From Candidatus Thiodiazotropha sp. LNASS1 (GTDB lineage Bacteria > Pseudomonadota > Gammaproteobacteria > Chromatiales > Chromatiaceae), in assembly GCF_964212655.1 (NCBI RefSeq), contig NZ_OZ156465.1:2790001-2854000 (forward strand): 64,000 nucleotides of DNA, given 5' to 3'. The position numbers and the translations under genes are program-made. The notes under the pieces are model-generated. The model did not search any database. It saw only the letters and a list, made by a program, of their open reading frames with translations, and was not told where the DNA came from. Shown here one piece after another: positions 53,128-61,554 of this stretch (the stretch's first letter is position 1; every line of letters starts with the position of its first letter).

Positions 53128-53403
53128 TCAGTGCCTGGATCGACGCGGGGGGCGTTCTTCCCGGGGCTTTGCTTCGTTGACGCGTAGATTGCGCCCACCA
53201 ACCTCTTTTTCATTCAGCGCCTTGATTGCGTTTTCGGCCGCTGATGAGTCTGGCATCTCGACAAATCCGAATCCTCTGGACCGGCCTGAAAACTTGTCCA
53301 TGATAACATTAGCACTGGAGACATCTCCAAACTCAGTGAAGAGCTGACGTAACTCATCGTCCTTAACACTCCAGGGCAGATTTCCTACATAAATATTCAT
53401 CAT
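53128..53403 (-). CDS. Single-RRM RNA-binding protein
   Basis: A 91-residue RNA-recognition motif: RNP2 IYVGNL at the start, RNP1 SRGFGFVEM in the middle, and the usual AAENAIKALNEKEVGGRNLRVNEA, then a short Arg-rich tail (PREERPPRRSRH). Such proteins occur in cyanobacteria and many Proteobacteria and are often cold-induced. ATGs at 53403 and 53400 are both possible. An inverted repeat lies 17 bases upstream of the start and an intrinsic terminator follows, so it is a single-gene unit. Confidence 0.95.
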   Translation of the reverse strand: MMNIYVGNLPWSVKDDELRQLFTEFGDVSSANVIMDKFSGRSRGFGFVEMPDSSAAENAIKALNEKEVGGRNLRVNEAKPREERPPRRSRH

Positions 53404-53419
53404 CAAATCTCAAAATGCG

Positions 53420-53439
53420 TGCATGTCCCAATTCATGCA
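53420..53439. promoter_or_regulatory. Inverted repeat in the leader of the RRM gene
   Basis: TGCATG-N8-CATGCA, a perfect 6-bp inverted repeat ending 17 bases before the start codon. It could be an operator or an RNA hairpin near the ribosome site, perhaps for autoregulation or temperature response. No direct evidence beyond position and symmetry. Confidence 0.4.
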
Positions 53440-53536
53440 GCCAAACAATCCAATGCACAAATCGTTTGAATGCAGGCTACAGTCAGCCCCTATTCCTGCT
53501 GAAGTTGACTGTCTAAGGATCTAAATCCTATACACT

Positions 53537-55456
53537 TTAGACTGTTTCATCGTTTTCTGCAGCCTCCAGTTGCTCACTGATGGCCAGCCAACGCCGTTCA
53601 CACTCGCTTAACTCTCTGTCTAAATCACTCTTTTCTTTAAGATTATGTTTTAAATCGTTTTTTAGCGATGGGTCGTAGAGCGCCGGATCCGCCAGTGCCT
53701 GATCCAACTGTTGTTGCCTGTGGTGTAGTTTTTCTATTTCTTGTTCAATTTTCAATTGTTGCGTACGTAAAGGCTGAAGACGTTTTCGCTGCTCAGCCTG
53801 CTGGCGCTTTCTATCCTTTCTGGCCGCCGCAGTATGGCCGCTCGATTGTGATTCGACCTGGGCTCCGTTCCCACCGCTTCCGCTACGACGTTCCGCTGCC
53901 AGCCATTGCGGGTAATCATCCAGGGATCCGGCGAAGGGCTCTACCTGACCACTATACACCAGCCAAAACTCATCTGTGGTTATGCGTAACAGATGACGGT
54001 CATGGGATACGATCACCATGGCCCCCTGATAATCCTGCAGCGCCTGACCCACGGCATAGCGCATCTCCAGATCGAGATGGTTGGTCGGCTCATCCAGCAG
54101 TAACAGGTTGGGGCGTTGGTAGACCAGCATAGCGAGTACCAAGCGGGCCTTCTCGCCGCCGGAAAAGGGGGCCACCGGTTGTAACGACTGATCATCATGA
54201 AAACCGAACCCCCCCAGATAGCTGCGCAGGGATTGCTCGCTGGCCTTGCGATCCAATCGTTGCAGATGGAGCAGCGGAGTGGCATCGGGATCCAGTTGCT
54301 CAAGCTGATGTTGAGCGAAATATCCTATCCGCAGCTCTTGTGCCGGCGACCGCAAACCGGAGATCGGCTCGAGTTCTCCCGCCAGCAGCTTGATCAGGGT
54401 CGATTTGCCTGCGCCATTCGGTCCCAACAGGCCGATACGGTCACCCGGTGCCAGGTTGAAATGGACATCTCTCAAAATGGACTGTCCGTCATAGCCCACC
54501 TCCAGATCACTCAGCTGAAGCAAGGGGTGTGGATTCTTGTCCGGCTCGGCAAAGCTGAAATGAAAGGGTGAATCCACATGGGCTGGGGCGATCACTTCCA
54601 TACGCTGCAACGCCTTCAGGCGGCTCTGTGCCTGACGCGCCTTGGTGGCCTTGGCACGAAACCGGTCGACGTAACTACGGATATGGGCAATCTCCCGTTG
54701 CTGTTTTTCATAGGCCGCCTGCTGATTGGCCAGGCGCGCGGCACGGGTATTCTCAAAGCCGCTGTAGTTACTGTTGTAGAGGATCGCCTGCCGATGCTCG
54801 ATGTGGACAATATGATCTGTGACCTGATCGAGGAAATCACGATCATGGGATATCAGCAGCAGGGTGCCGGCGTAGTTGCGCAACCAGGTCTCCAGCCAGA
54901 TCACTGCATCCAGATCCAGGTGGTTGGTAGGCTCGTCAAGCAGCAACATATCGGAGCGACACATCAAAGCCTGCGCCAGATTGAGGCGTACCCGCCACCC
55001 CCCTGAAAAGCGGTTGACCTGTTGTAACTCATCATCGGGTGAAAAACCCAGTCCATGCAGCAGCTCACCGGCACGGGCCTTGGCGCTGTATCCGTCAACA
55101 TTGTGGAATGCCTCGTGTAACCGTGCCAGGGCGGCGCCGTCACCGGCCGCCTCTGCCGAGCACAGCTCCCGCTCGATTTCCCGCAGTCCACGGTCACCAT
55201 CGATGACATAATCGAGGGCAGAGCGAGTCAGCGCCGGAGTTTCCTGTGCCACATGGGCGATCTCAATGTTCTGGGGCAGGGAGAGAGTTCCTTCGTCTGC
55301 CTGCAATTCACCCAATATCAGATCGAACAGGCTTGATTTACCACTGCCATTACCCCCGGTAATACCGACCTTCCACCCGGCATAGAGGGTAAAGTCCATC
55401 CGCTGCAAGAGCAGTTTGCTGCCGCGTCTGAGTGAAATGTGGTCAAACTGGATCAT
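53537..55456 (-). CDS. yheS: ABC-F family ATPase (YheS-type)
   Basis: Two ABC cassettes in 639 residues with no membrane segment. The first has GGNGSGKSS, FSGGWRVRLNLAQAL and LLLDEPTNHLDLDAV; the second has GPNGAGKST, FSGGEKARLVLAMLV and LLLDEPTNHLDLEMR. The linker (QAAYEKQQREIAHIRSYVDRFRAKATKARQAQSRLKAL) is the P-site interaction motif of ABC-F factors. The start MIQFDHISLRRGSKLLL and the C-terminal coiled coil fit YheS. Such proteins bind the ribosomal E site and relieve stalling. It lies after the isolated gspG gene. Confidence 0.94.
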   Translation of the reverse strand: MIQFDHISLRRGSKLLLQRMDFTLYAGWKVGITGGNGSGKSSLFDLILGELQADEGTLSLPQNIEIAHVAQETPALTRSALDYVIDGDRGLREIERELCSAEAAGDGAALARLHEAFHNVDGYSAKARAGELLHGLGFSPDDELQQVNRFSGGWRVRLNLAQALMCRSDMLLLDEPTNHLDLDAVIWLETWLRNYAGTLLLISHDRDFLDQVTDHIVHIEHRQAILYNSNYSGFENTRAARLANQQAAYEKQQREIAHIRSYVDRFRAKATKARQAQSRLKALQRMEVIAPAHVDSPFHFSFAEPDKNPHPLLQLSDLEVGYDGQSILRDVHFNLAPGDRIGLLGPNGAGKSTLIKLLAGELEPISGLRSPAQELRIGYFAQHQLEQLDPDATPLLHLQRLDRKASEQSLRSYLGGFGFHDDQSLQPVAPFSGGEKARLVLAMLVYQRPNLLLLDEPTNHLDLEMRYAVGQALQDYQGAMVIVSHDRHLLRITTDEFWLVYSGQVEPFAGSLDDYPQWLAAERRSGSGGNGAQVESQSSGHTAAARKDRKRQQAEQRKRLQPLRTQQLKIEQEIEKLHHRQQQLDQALADPALYDPSLKNDLKHNLKEKSDLDRELSECERRWLAISEQLEAAENDETV

Positions 55457-55518
55457 CCCGGGACACGCTGATGATTATCTCAGGATTTGCGGATGGTCGG
55501 GGTGCAACGCCTTGAGCG

Positions 55519-55950
55519 TCACTCCCAGCCCTTGATATCCTTCGCTTCGCCATCGCCCCCTTCTGTACCATCAGCACCGAGGGAATAGAGATCATAGTCG
55601 CCGTGTTCACCGGGGAAACTGTATATATAGTCAGCTCCCCAGGGATCTTTGGGCAATTTTGTCTTTTTCAGGTAGGGGCCATTCCAGTTTTCCACCCCAT
55701 CGACACGCTCCACCAGCGCCCGCAGGCCGTGATGGCCGCGTGGATAATTCCCCGTGTCGAGACGATAGATATCCAACGCCGCTGAGAGCTCCTCCAATTG
55801 CACCCTGGCAGTCTTGCTTTTCGATTCACCCAGAGCATTCATCACCTTGGGGCCAACCAGCCCGGCCAACATCGCAAGGATCGCCATAACCACCAGCAGT
55901 TCGATGAGGGTAAAACCGCTGCAGCGGTTCCGGCATGGAATCAATTTCAT
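55519..55950 (-). CDS. gspG: Type II secretion major pseudopilin GspG
   Basis: A prepilin leader MKLIPCRNRCSG is cut before Phe13 in FTLIELLVVMAILAMLAGLVGPKVM (with Glu5 of the mature chain). The globular part has the GspG hallmarks: LEELSAALDIYRLDTGNYPRGHHGLRALVE, GPYLKKTKLPKDPWGADYIYSFPGEHGDYDLYSLGADGTEGGDGEAKDI, including the Ca2+-binding loop residues. No other gsp gene is near. It is either an orphan subunit of a secretion system encoded elsewhere or a remnant. Confidence 0.95.
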   Translation of the reverse strand: MKLIPCRNRCSGFTLIELLVVMAILAMLAGLVGPKVMNALGESKSKTARVQLEELSAALDIYRLDTGNYPRGHHGLRALVERVDGVENWNGPYLKKTKLPKDPWGADYIYSFPGEHGDYDLYSLGADGTEGGDGEAKDIKGWE

Positions 55951-56187
55951 TATCAGACTCTCTTCGCTATGGGTGGCTTCAGCCTACTTAATGTAAATCA
56001 GAAAAAATTATACCAGCAATCATCGACCATGGTTCTATCCGGATTTTCAGGCGGAGTGATATTCATCTCTGAACGGTCATTTACGCACGAAATGTGCAGA
56101 CATCGCTCTGTCCCATTAGCGCAATGGGGTAGAATAGTCTCAAAACAGCAGTCCATACTTGAATTCACAGGGCCCGGGAGTGCCTGA

Positions 56188-58065
56188 ATGAGCAAACACA
56201 TATTACCTCATCATCTACGTTCGCAAGCAGTAGCGCTGGCGCACGATGTGCTGATGGTACCGATCGCCTGGCTCTTGGCATACTGGTTGCGCTACAACCT
56301 GGAGGTGGTACCTGCCGCCTATTACGAGGATGCCCTGGTGGGCCTGCTCTTCGTCCTGCCGATTCAACTCACTGCATTTCTGCTGTTTGGCCTCTATCGC
56401 GGTATCTGGCGCTTCGCCTCTCTGCCCGATATCGTGCGAATTCTGAAGGCGGTCGCGGTCGGCACCGTGGTCAGCGTGGCACTGTTGTTCATTTTCACCA
56501 GGGCGGGTGGCGTTCCACGTTCTGTTCCGGTGATCCATGCGATCCTGCTGGTGATGCTGTTGAGCGGTCCGAGACTGATCTATCGCCTGCTCAAAGACCA
56601 CCGTCTGGACCTGTCACCCGGCCAACGCGTCCTGATCGTGGGCTCGGGCAAGGCCGGCGAGATGCTTGCCAGGGATATCCTGCGCAATCGTCGGGGCGAT
56701 TACACCCCCGTTGCCTTTGTCGACGACAAAAGAAGGCGCCAGGGCCGCGAGATCCATGGCGTACCGGTATCCGGAACCTGTGACGATATCCCACGGCTGT
56801 GCGAGGATCTGGCCATCGATATCGTAATGCTGGCTATCCCATCCGCCTCATCCAAACAGATGCGCCGTGTCGTCGAGCTTTGCGAACGGGCGGATATACC
56901 ATTCAGGTCAGTGCCGCAACTGAATGATCTGATATCCGGGAATGTGCAGATCAACAACCTGCGTACCGTATCCATCGAGGACCTGTTGGGGCGCGACCCG
57001 GTATCCCTCGACTGGGACAGCATCGACAGTGCGCTCTCCGGCAAGGTGATCCTTGTCACCGGTGCCGGTGGATCGATCGGTTCCGAACTCTGTCGCCAGC
57101 TTGCCAAGATCAGGCCGGCCCGGCTGGTGTTGCTGGAGATCAGTGAATTCAACCTTTACACCATCGAAATGGAACTGCTCAGCGCCTTTCCAGACCTCTC
57201 CCTGGAGTGCCATCTCGGCGATATCATCGATCAGCCATTGGTGGAAAACCTATTCGCCCGGACAAGGCCCGAGGTGGTGTTTCACGCCGCTGCCTACAAA
57301 CACGTGCCGATGCTGGAACACCAGCTGCGACAGGCAGTGCGTAACAATATCCTGGGCACGCAAATCCTGGCACAGACCGCCGACCGCTTCAAATGTGGCG
57401 TCTTTGTTCTGGTCTCCACCGACAAGGCGGTCAATCCCGCCAATGTTATGGGAGCATGCAAACGGGGGGCGGAGATCTATTGCCAGAATCTGGATGCCCA
57501 CTCTGACACAAGATTCATCACCGTACGTTTCGGTAACGTACTGGGGTCCGCCGGCAGCGTAATCCCCCTGTTCCGTAAGCAGATCGAGGCGGGAGGGCCA
57601 GTCACCGTGACCGATCCCCGCATGGAGCGCTATTTCATGACTATCCCGGAGGCCTGCCAGTTGATCATGCAGACAGTGGTACTGGGAAAGGGCGGTGAAA
57701 TCTTCGTGCTGGACATGGGAGATCCAATCAAGATCAGTTATCTGGCGGAACAGATGATTCACCTGTCAGGCAGAACACCGGGCACAGACATCCTGATCGA
57801 ATACATTGGCCTGCGTCCAGGCGAAAAGCTCTATGAGGAGCTATTCCACGAGAAGGAGCAGTTGCACAAAACGGATCATGAGAAGGTCTTTCTCGCCCAT
57901 CATCGACAGGTTGACTGGTCCCGGCTCCTGGATAACCTCGAAAAAATGAAAGAGGCCTGCGACAATCATGAGACTGTAATATTGAAATCCCTTCTGGATA
58001 AATTAGTGCCGGAGCATGCTGAACTCGAGAAGAGAGTCAATTCAACCCACGAGGCTACTGCTTGA
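56188..58065 (+). CDS. Nucleoside-diphosphate-sugar dehydratase/epimerase (WbpM/CapD/PglF type)
   Basis: N-terminal four membrane helices (AHDVLMVPIAWLLAYWLRY and following) lead to a first Rossmann-like domain (VLIVGSGKAGEMLARDIL). The catalytic SDR domain has VILVTGAGGSIGSELCRQL, FHAAAYKHVPMLEHQLRQAVRNNILGT, VSTDKAVNPANVMGACKRGAE and DMGDPIKISYLAEQMI. The 625-residue length is usual. It dehydrates UDP-GlcNAc to a 4-keto-6-deoxy sugar at the inner membrane. GGGAG precedes the ATG. It opens the plus-strand polysaccharide block. Confidence 0.95.
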   Translation: MSKHILPHHLRSQAVALAHDVLMVPIAWLLAYWLRYNLEVVPAAYYEDALVGLLFVLPIQLTAFLLFGLYRGIWRFASLPDIVRILKAVAVGTVVSVALLFIFTRAGGVPRSVPVIHAILLVMLLSGPRLIYRLLKDHRLDLSPGQRVLIVGSGKAGEMLARDILRNRRGDYTPVAFVDDKRRRQGREIHGVPVSGTCDDIPRLCEDLAIDIVMLAIPSASSKQMRRVVELCERADIPFRSVPQLNDLISGNVQINNLRTVSIEDLLGRDPVSLDWDSIDSALSGKVILVTGAGGSIGSELCRQLAKIRPARLVLLEISEFNLYTIEMELLSAFPDLSLECHLGDIIDQPLVENLFARTRPEVVFHAAAYKHVPMLEHQLRQAVRNNILGTQILAQTADRFKCGVFVLVSTDKAVNPANVMGACKRGAEIYCQNLDAHSDTRFITVRFGNVLGSAGSVIPLFRKQIEAGGPVTVTDPRMERYFMTIPEACQLIMQTVVLGKGGEIFVLDMGDPIKISYLAEQMIHLSGRTPGTDILIEYIGLRPGEKLYEELFHEKEQLHKTDHEKVFLAHHRQVDWSRLLDNLEKMKEACDNHETVILKSLLDKLVPEHAELEKRVNSTHEATA

Positions 58066-58238
58066 CTGGGCAACATGCCACACCCGGAAGAATCCCACTG
58101 AATGATAAAGGACTGTCTCTCTTCATTTCATTAAATGATCTCAAATAATAAAATCAGCCGGGCTAAGAAAACAGAAATTCTATAAAAGCGTCAAACCAAT
58201 ATTTTCAGGTACTAACTTGCCTCCCGAACTAAAACACA

Positions 58239-59357
58239 ATGCGTAATATGTTCAATCTAATTACTGACAGGTTGCTGCGAAGAACATGGACTGAAACACA
58301 GATACGCATGCTTGTCGGAGAGTATCGCGAGTTATATCACGCCTATGCGACTGATGAATCCAACCGGGTCAACGCTGCATCGGGCGGGGCCGGGTCCGCA
58401 CTCTTGATTTCACTCCTGGAGCAGGATGAGATCGATGGCGCGTTGGTTTGCAACACCGTTATTGAGAAAGAAAAGATTAGAGCACATTTTTCAATTGCCA
58501 CTTCTAAGCAAGAAATTCTTGATGCCCAAGGAAGTAAATATGTAGAAACCGCCTTTATGAAAGAGGCCCTGCCCCTGATTCGTCAATTTCACGGACGCAT
58601 CGCCGTGGTCGGCCTGCCCTGTGATATTACAAATCTTACCCGGTGGATTGCGAAAGATAACGACATTTCCAATAAGGTCAAGCTGAAAATCGCTTTGGTA
58701 TGCGGACATAATTCAAGGACCGAATTAATTGATGAAATCTCGCAACAGCTGATGAAAGAGGCTGCCAGCCCGTTGCGCTCTTATCGCTTTCGCAAAGGTC
58801 ACTGGCGGGGCAAGCTGGAAGCCGAGTTTTTGAATGGAACCACCATCAGAAAACCATTCTCCTATTTCAGTCTTTATCAAAATCTCTACTTTTATTCGGA
58901 AAAGAAATGCCTCGTTTGCCATGATCATTTCGGTTATCAAGCTGATATTTCCCTCGGAGACGTGTGGGCCTACCGGTTTAAACAGGATCCGAAAAAGAAA
59001 ACGGGGGTAATAATACGCACCCAGCAAGGCATTGATTTATGGAATAGCGCAAACCGCAGTGGAGCAATCACTGCAGAAGCCCTGGGGATATGTGATATTC
59101 TGGACGGGCAGGCACGTACCGCCCCCTTCCACTACAATGTCAGCGCGAGGAATCGCGTGGCCCCAATGTTTGGCTATAAAATCCCGGACAATGTCAAGGC
59201 ACGGGTTTCATGGCATGCTTGGCTCACCGCGCTGTTTACACTGTTTAACATGCGCTGGAGTGAATCATCGCAGTGGAACAAGTTGATATTCAAATTACCT
59301 CGCCCGCTTCTAAAAGCCTACCTCTACCTTAGAAAAGGCATCGAAACCTTACCATGA
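58239..59357 (+). CDS. FrhB-like (coenzyme F420 hydrogenase beta C-terminal) protein
   Basis: The domain NAASGGAGSALLISLLEQDEIDGALV, then GLPCDITNL, then CLVCHDHFGYQADISLGDVW, is the FrhB/FdhB C-terminal fold, with Cys residues able to hold a cluster or flavin. The N-terminal 4Fe-4S segment of true hydrogenase subunits is absent. Members in polysaccharide loci normally stand beside a pyruvyl transferase, as here: the stop overlaps the next start by 4 bases (59354-59357). Probable role is redox modification linked to pyruvylation, unproven. Ribosome site is weak. Confidence 0.88.
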   Translation: MRNMFNLITDRLLRRTWTETQIRMLVGEYRELYHAYATDESNRVNAASGGAGSALLISLLEQDEIDGALVCNTVIEKEKIRAHFSIATSKQEILDAQGSKYVETAFMKEALPLIRQFHGRIAVVGLPCDITNLTRWIAKDNDISNKVKLKIALVCGHNSRTELIDEISQQLMKEAASPLRSYRFRKGHWRGKLEAEFLNGTTIRKPFSYFSLYQNLYFYSEKKCLVCHDHFGYQADISLGDVWAYRFKQDPKKKTGVIIRTQQGIDLWNSANRSGAITAEALGICDILDGQARTAPFHYNVSARNRVAPMFGYKIPDNVKARVSWHAWLTALFTLFNMRWSESSQWNKLIFKLPRPLLKAYLYLRKGIETLP

Positions 59358-60628
59358 AAACCATCTCAATCATTGCAGCAACAGTGAGTGGTAACCGGGG
59401 TGCAGAGGCCATGTTAACCACCACCATCGGAAGAATACGTGATCGCTATCCAGAGGCGAACTTCAACATCTACTCCTATTATCCAAAGCGGGACCGGAAG
59501 CTCATCAACGATTCAAGGATCAAGGTTTACAGCGCAGACCCCTTGTACCTTGTTACCGTGCTTCTACCCTGCTCACTTCTATTGATGCTGCTTAACAGTC
59601 TACACCTTAAAATTCTGGCCCGGCTGACACCCGAATCCACCCGCTCCCTTGGCAGCTCCGACGTCCTTATCGATCTAGCCGGCGTCGCTTTCATCGATGG
59701 CAGAGAAAAGTTTTTACCTTACAACGTTCTCACCCTGGTACCGGCTTTCCTCCTTGATACGCCAGTGGTTAAGTTCTCTCAAGCCGCCGGGCCATTCAAT
59801 AATCCGCTGAATCACTTCCTCGCCAGACATACCCTATCGAGAATCGATCAAATATTTGCCCGCGGAGCCACCACTCATCAACACTTGCAATCATTGTTAC
59901 TGGATACTTGTTATGTCGAACCGGTTGCCGATGTAGCCTTTCTTCACCAGCCACAAGACATGATCAGCGACGAGAGTCGCCAGCAACTTGCCGCTCTCAG
60001 CAATAGACTTCAGCGAGAGGACAGGGAACTGATCGGTATCTGCCCCAGTAGTGTATTGGCAGCAATGTCGCAGCGACAAGACAACAGTTACCATCATCAA
60101 ATCGCAACACTTTGCCGTCAACTCATAGCGCATGGGTACGCCATACTTCTCTATCCAAACGCCACCCGTAAAGATGAAATGTCCAAGTTGCGTAATAACG
60201 ACCTGCCTGTGATCAGAGACATCGTTAACCAAGTGGAGGGTGATAACCACGAATCAGCACCAATCTATTATGTTGATTTTGATCTCAATACACCAGGCAT
60301 TAAACTGCTAATGAGTTATTGCAGGCTTGTGATGGTCTCCCGGTTTCACGCAATGATCGCTGCACTAGCCAGCGGCCAGCCCGTCATAGTATTGGGCTGG
60401 AGCCACAAATATCAGGAAGTGATGGATTTTTTTGGGCTTGGTGATCTTGTCTTTGACTTCAACCAGCTTAATTCCGAACTCATGATGGAGACGATTCGAC
60501 ACACTCTGGATAACGAACCATCCATACGCCAAAAAATTAATCAACAACAGAAACACGCAAAGGCTTCTGCCTATAAACAGTTCGCCTATTTGTTTAACCT
60601 TTTGGATCAAGGCAAATCGTGCAAGTAA
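59354..60628 (+). CDS. Polysaccharide pyruvyl transferase family protein (CsaB/WcaK-like)
   Basis: A GT-B-like fold: SIIAATVSGNRGAEAMLTTTIGRIRDRYPEANFNIYSYYP (the NxGAEAML entry motif), GSSDVLIDLAGVAFIDGREKFLPYN, FSQAAGPF, IFARGATTHQHL, and VSRFHAMIAALASGQPVIVLGWSHKYQEVMDFFG at the C-terminus. Known members transfer pyruvate from phosphoenolpyruvate to a glycan hexose. It overlaps the flippase-like gene by 10 bases. Confidence 0.92.
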   Translation: MKTISIIAATVSGNRGAEAMLTTTIGRIRDRYPEANFNIYSYYPKRDRKLINDSRIKVYSADPLYLVTVLLPCSLLLMLLNSLHLKILARLTPESTRSLGSSDVLIDLAGVAFIDGREKFLPYNVLTLVPAFLLDTPVVKFSQAAGPFNNPLNHFLARHTLSRIDQIFARGATTHQHLQSLLLDTCYVEPVADVAFLHQPQDMISDESRQQLAALSNRLQREDRELIGICPSSVLAAMSQRQDNSYHHQIATLCRQLIAHGYAILLYPNATRKDEMSKLRNNDLPVIRDIVNQVEGDNHESAPIYYVDFDLNTPGIKLLMSYCRLVMVSRFHAMIAALASGQPVIVLGWSHKYQEVMDFFGLGDLVFDFNQLNSELMMETIRHTLDNEPSIRQKINQQQKHAKASAYKQFAYLFNLLDQGKSCK

Positions 60629-61530
60629 ACATAAAAACTGCATTAAAGACTCTATGGTGGGTGGTTGTCTTAAGCTTCATTTTTTTCTTCCTGCTGGGAA
60701 ATCTCCACCGCGTGTTTGACGTTGTGAAGCTTCTTCCGATTGAAATAATAGTCTATTCCCTGCTCTCACTTACCATCGGCAAACTGCTGTTGGTAGCTAT
60801 CATGCACCAATCGTTGCTCCACTATAAAGTCAATTTTTTGTTTTCCCAAAGCTTCAGTATCTACAATATTACGCAACTGGGCAAATACATACCCGGCTCG
60901 ATATGGCAGTTTGTTGGTAAAATCGGGATGTATAAATCTGCCGGCCTCGATAACCAGACCGTACGTGACACCATCCTGCTAGAAACATTCTGGGTTGTTT
61001 TCAGCGCTTTCATCTTTGGTCTATTGCTTATCAGTTTCACGCAATATCAACTCTTGATTACACTGACTCAAGAAATCCCATTAATCATCCTACTAGCAAT
61101 ACTAGGCACTACTTCATTCCTTCTGTTGTTACCACAGTTGAGACACCATCGTAAGAGGTTGTATGATTACTGTCGACGATTGTTATTCACGCCCCTGTCC
61201 TTTATAACTTCACTGCTGATATGGCTGGCACTCGGGTTCGCTTTTTGGATTACTTTAATACCATTCTCAGCATCCGAGATTGGTCTTGTTTTTATTATTG
61301 GGCTCTATGCATTCAGTTATGCGGTAGGATTTGCTGTACCTTTCGCTCCCGCCGGAATCGGCATCCGCGAATCGGTTCTGGTGCTTGGCCTGGCACCTTT
61401 TCTAGATATAAATACTGCAATTATCTTAGCCGCACTTAACAGAATTTTTTATATCCTTATCGAAATTATATTAGCTGCCCTGTCAGTAACAATCTCCCCA
61501 CACTCATCGGCGGACGTCTCAAACTCATGA
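60619..61530 (+). CDS. UPF0104/LPG-synthase-TM family membrane protein
   Basis: About eight membrane helices in 303 residues. The FSIYNITQLGKYIPGSIWQFVGKIGMYKSAGLD stretch and AVGFAVPFAPAGIGIRESVLVLGL are the family signatures. Relatives are the membrane half of lysylphosphatidylglycerol synthase and flippase-like proteins in polysaccharide clusters. The start is GTG inside the end of the preceding gene. Ends 25 bp from a convergent membrane protein gene. Confidence 0.9.
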   Translation: MQVNIKTALKTLWWVVVLSFIFFFLLGNLHRVFDVVKLLPIEIIVYSLLSLTIGKLLLVAIMHQSLLHYKVNFLFSQSFSIYNITQLGKYIPGSIWQFVGKIGMYKSAGLDNQTVRDTILLETFWVVFSAFIFGLLLISFTQYQLLITLTQEIPLIILLAILGTTSFLLLLPQLRHHRKRLYDYCRRLLFTPLSFITSLLIWLALGFAFWITLIPFSASEIGLVFIIGLYAFSYAVGFAVPFAPAGIGIRESVLVLGLAPFLDINTAIILAALNRIFYILIEIILAALSVTISPHSSADVSNS

Positions 61531-61554
61531 CCATAGAGCCTTGTTGTTATATGG

